The notes under the pieces: generated by a model
Told to the model about the DNA's origin: nothing
The model's database searches: none
What the model saw: the letters and a program-made list of their open reading frames with translations, nothing else
Program-made: the position numbers and the translations under genes
Part shown: positions 5,205 to 5,300 of the stretch, piece after piece
Numbering within the stretch: position 1 is the first letter of the stretch
Layout of the letters: the number at the start of each line of letters is the position of its first letter
Assembly (NCBI GenBank): GCA_027325115.1
Contig: DAHWFG010000195.1
Span: 1 to 5,300 of the forward strand
Length of the DNA: 5,300 bases
Origin: JAKBCQ01 sp021807585
GTDB taxonomy: Bacteria; Planctomycetota; Planctomycetia; Isosphaerales; Isosphaeraceae
Reading direction: 5' to 3'

Positions 5205-5300
5205 TCACCGTTCCAACACCAACATCCGTGTCCTATACGGTATCGTATAAAGAGCGACGCGAAGCGCATCTCCGGGTTCCATTTTTTTAGCGATCAACCC
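5205..5300 (-). CDS. Possible C-terminus of a minus-strand gene entering from the right edge
   Basis: On the minus strand one frame is open from the right edge of the window to TGA at 5207-5205, giving 31 residues: GLIAKKMEPG DALRVALYTI in the first twenty, then PYRTRMLVLER. The composition is ordinary for protein, whereas a competing frame from ATG 5269 gives an unusual Cys/Trp-rich sequence. The stop lies 176 bp before the toroid gene on the same strand, a normal spacing. The stretch is too short to name a family, and 31 open codons can occur by chance, so this is a possible gene only. Confidence 0.4.
   Translation of the reverse strand, partial: GLIAKKMEPGDALRVALYTIPYRTRMLVLER
5234..5249. 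repeat. Short inverted repeat TATACG-N4-CGTATA
   Basis: TATACG (5234-5239) and CGTATA (5244-5249) are a perfect inverted repeat with a GTAT spacer. It falls inside the possible C-terminal coding stretch at the right edge. It could be an operator-like half-site pair, but six-base arms are weak evidence. Confidence 0.25.

Noticed and set aside
5060..5269. 69-residue minus-strand frame from ATG 5269
   Set aside because: It has an odd Cys/Trp-rich start and no domain, GGAG directly abuts the ATG, and it competes with a more protein-like frame reaching TGA 5205.

Overview
The window looks like a piece of a GC-rich planctomycete chromosome. This rests on protein character, since no taxonomic marker gene is present. 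The clues are a Tat-exported sugar-isomerase-like TIM barrel beside a Gfo/Idh/MocA dehydrogenase, a DUF2752 membrane protein next to a lipoprotein, and a large alpha/alpha-toroid (prenyltransferase/squalene-oxidase repeat) protein with an N-terminal membrane anchor, a glycine-rich linker and a C-terminal YYRYLPLY segment. All three are familiar in Planctomycetes from general knowledge; no search was run.

Layout from left to right. Positions 1-1259 (minus strand) hold a two-gene catabolic cluster. A hydroxypyruvate-isomerase-family protein with a Tat signal (309-1259) is followed downstream by the N-terminal 69 codons of a Gfo/Idh/MocA oxidoreductase (209 down to the window edge). Positions 1260-1737 are non-coding or leader sequence and contain an extremely AT-rich island (about 1443-1500) placed between the divergent transcription units, probably their promoter region. 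Positions 1738-2941 (plus strand) hold a DUF2752 membrane protein (GTG start) and an overlapping small lipoprotein, closed by a strong intrinsic terminator at 2973-3011. Positions 3064-5028 (minus strand, convergent) hold the 654-residue membrane-anchored toroid protein. Positions 5029-5204 show no gene. Positions 5205-5300 carry what may be the C-terminus of another minus-strand gene entering from the right.

The isomerase and oxidoreductase plausibly act together on sugars, polyols or related compounds, although only the isomerase has an export signal. The DUF2752 protein and the lipoprotein form a probable two-gene envelope operon. The toroid protein is also predicted to be membrane-anchored, with its large domain outside the cytoplasm.

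The most notable points are these. The DUF2752 frame lacks a stop codon and runs 215 bp into the lipoprotein gene, and a one-base slip in a T5 run would restore an ATGA-type stop/start overlap. The anchor helix of the toroid protein carries a TonB-like SxxxH pattern. The hexamer CGATCG is strongly over-represented throughout. I see no CRISPR array, mobile element, tRNA or rRNA, and no clearly new multi-gene system.
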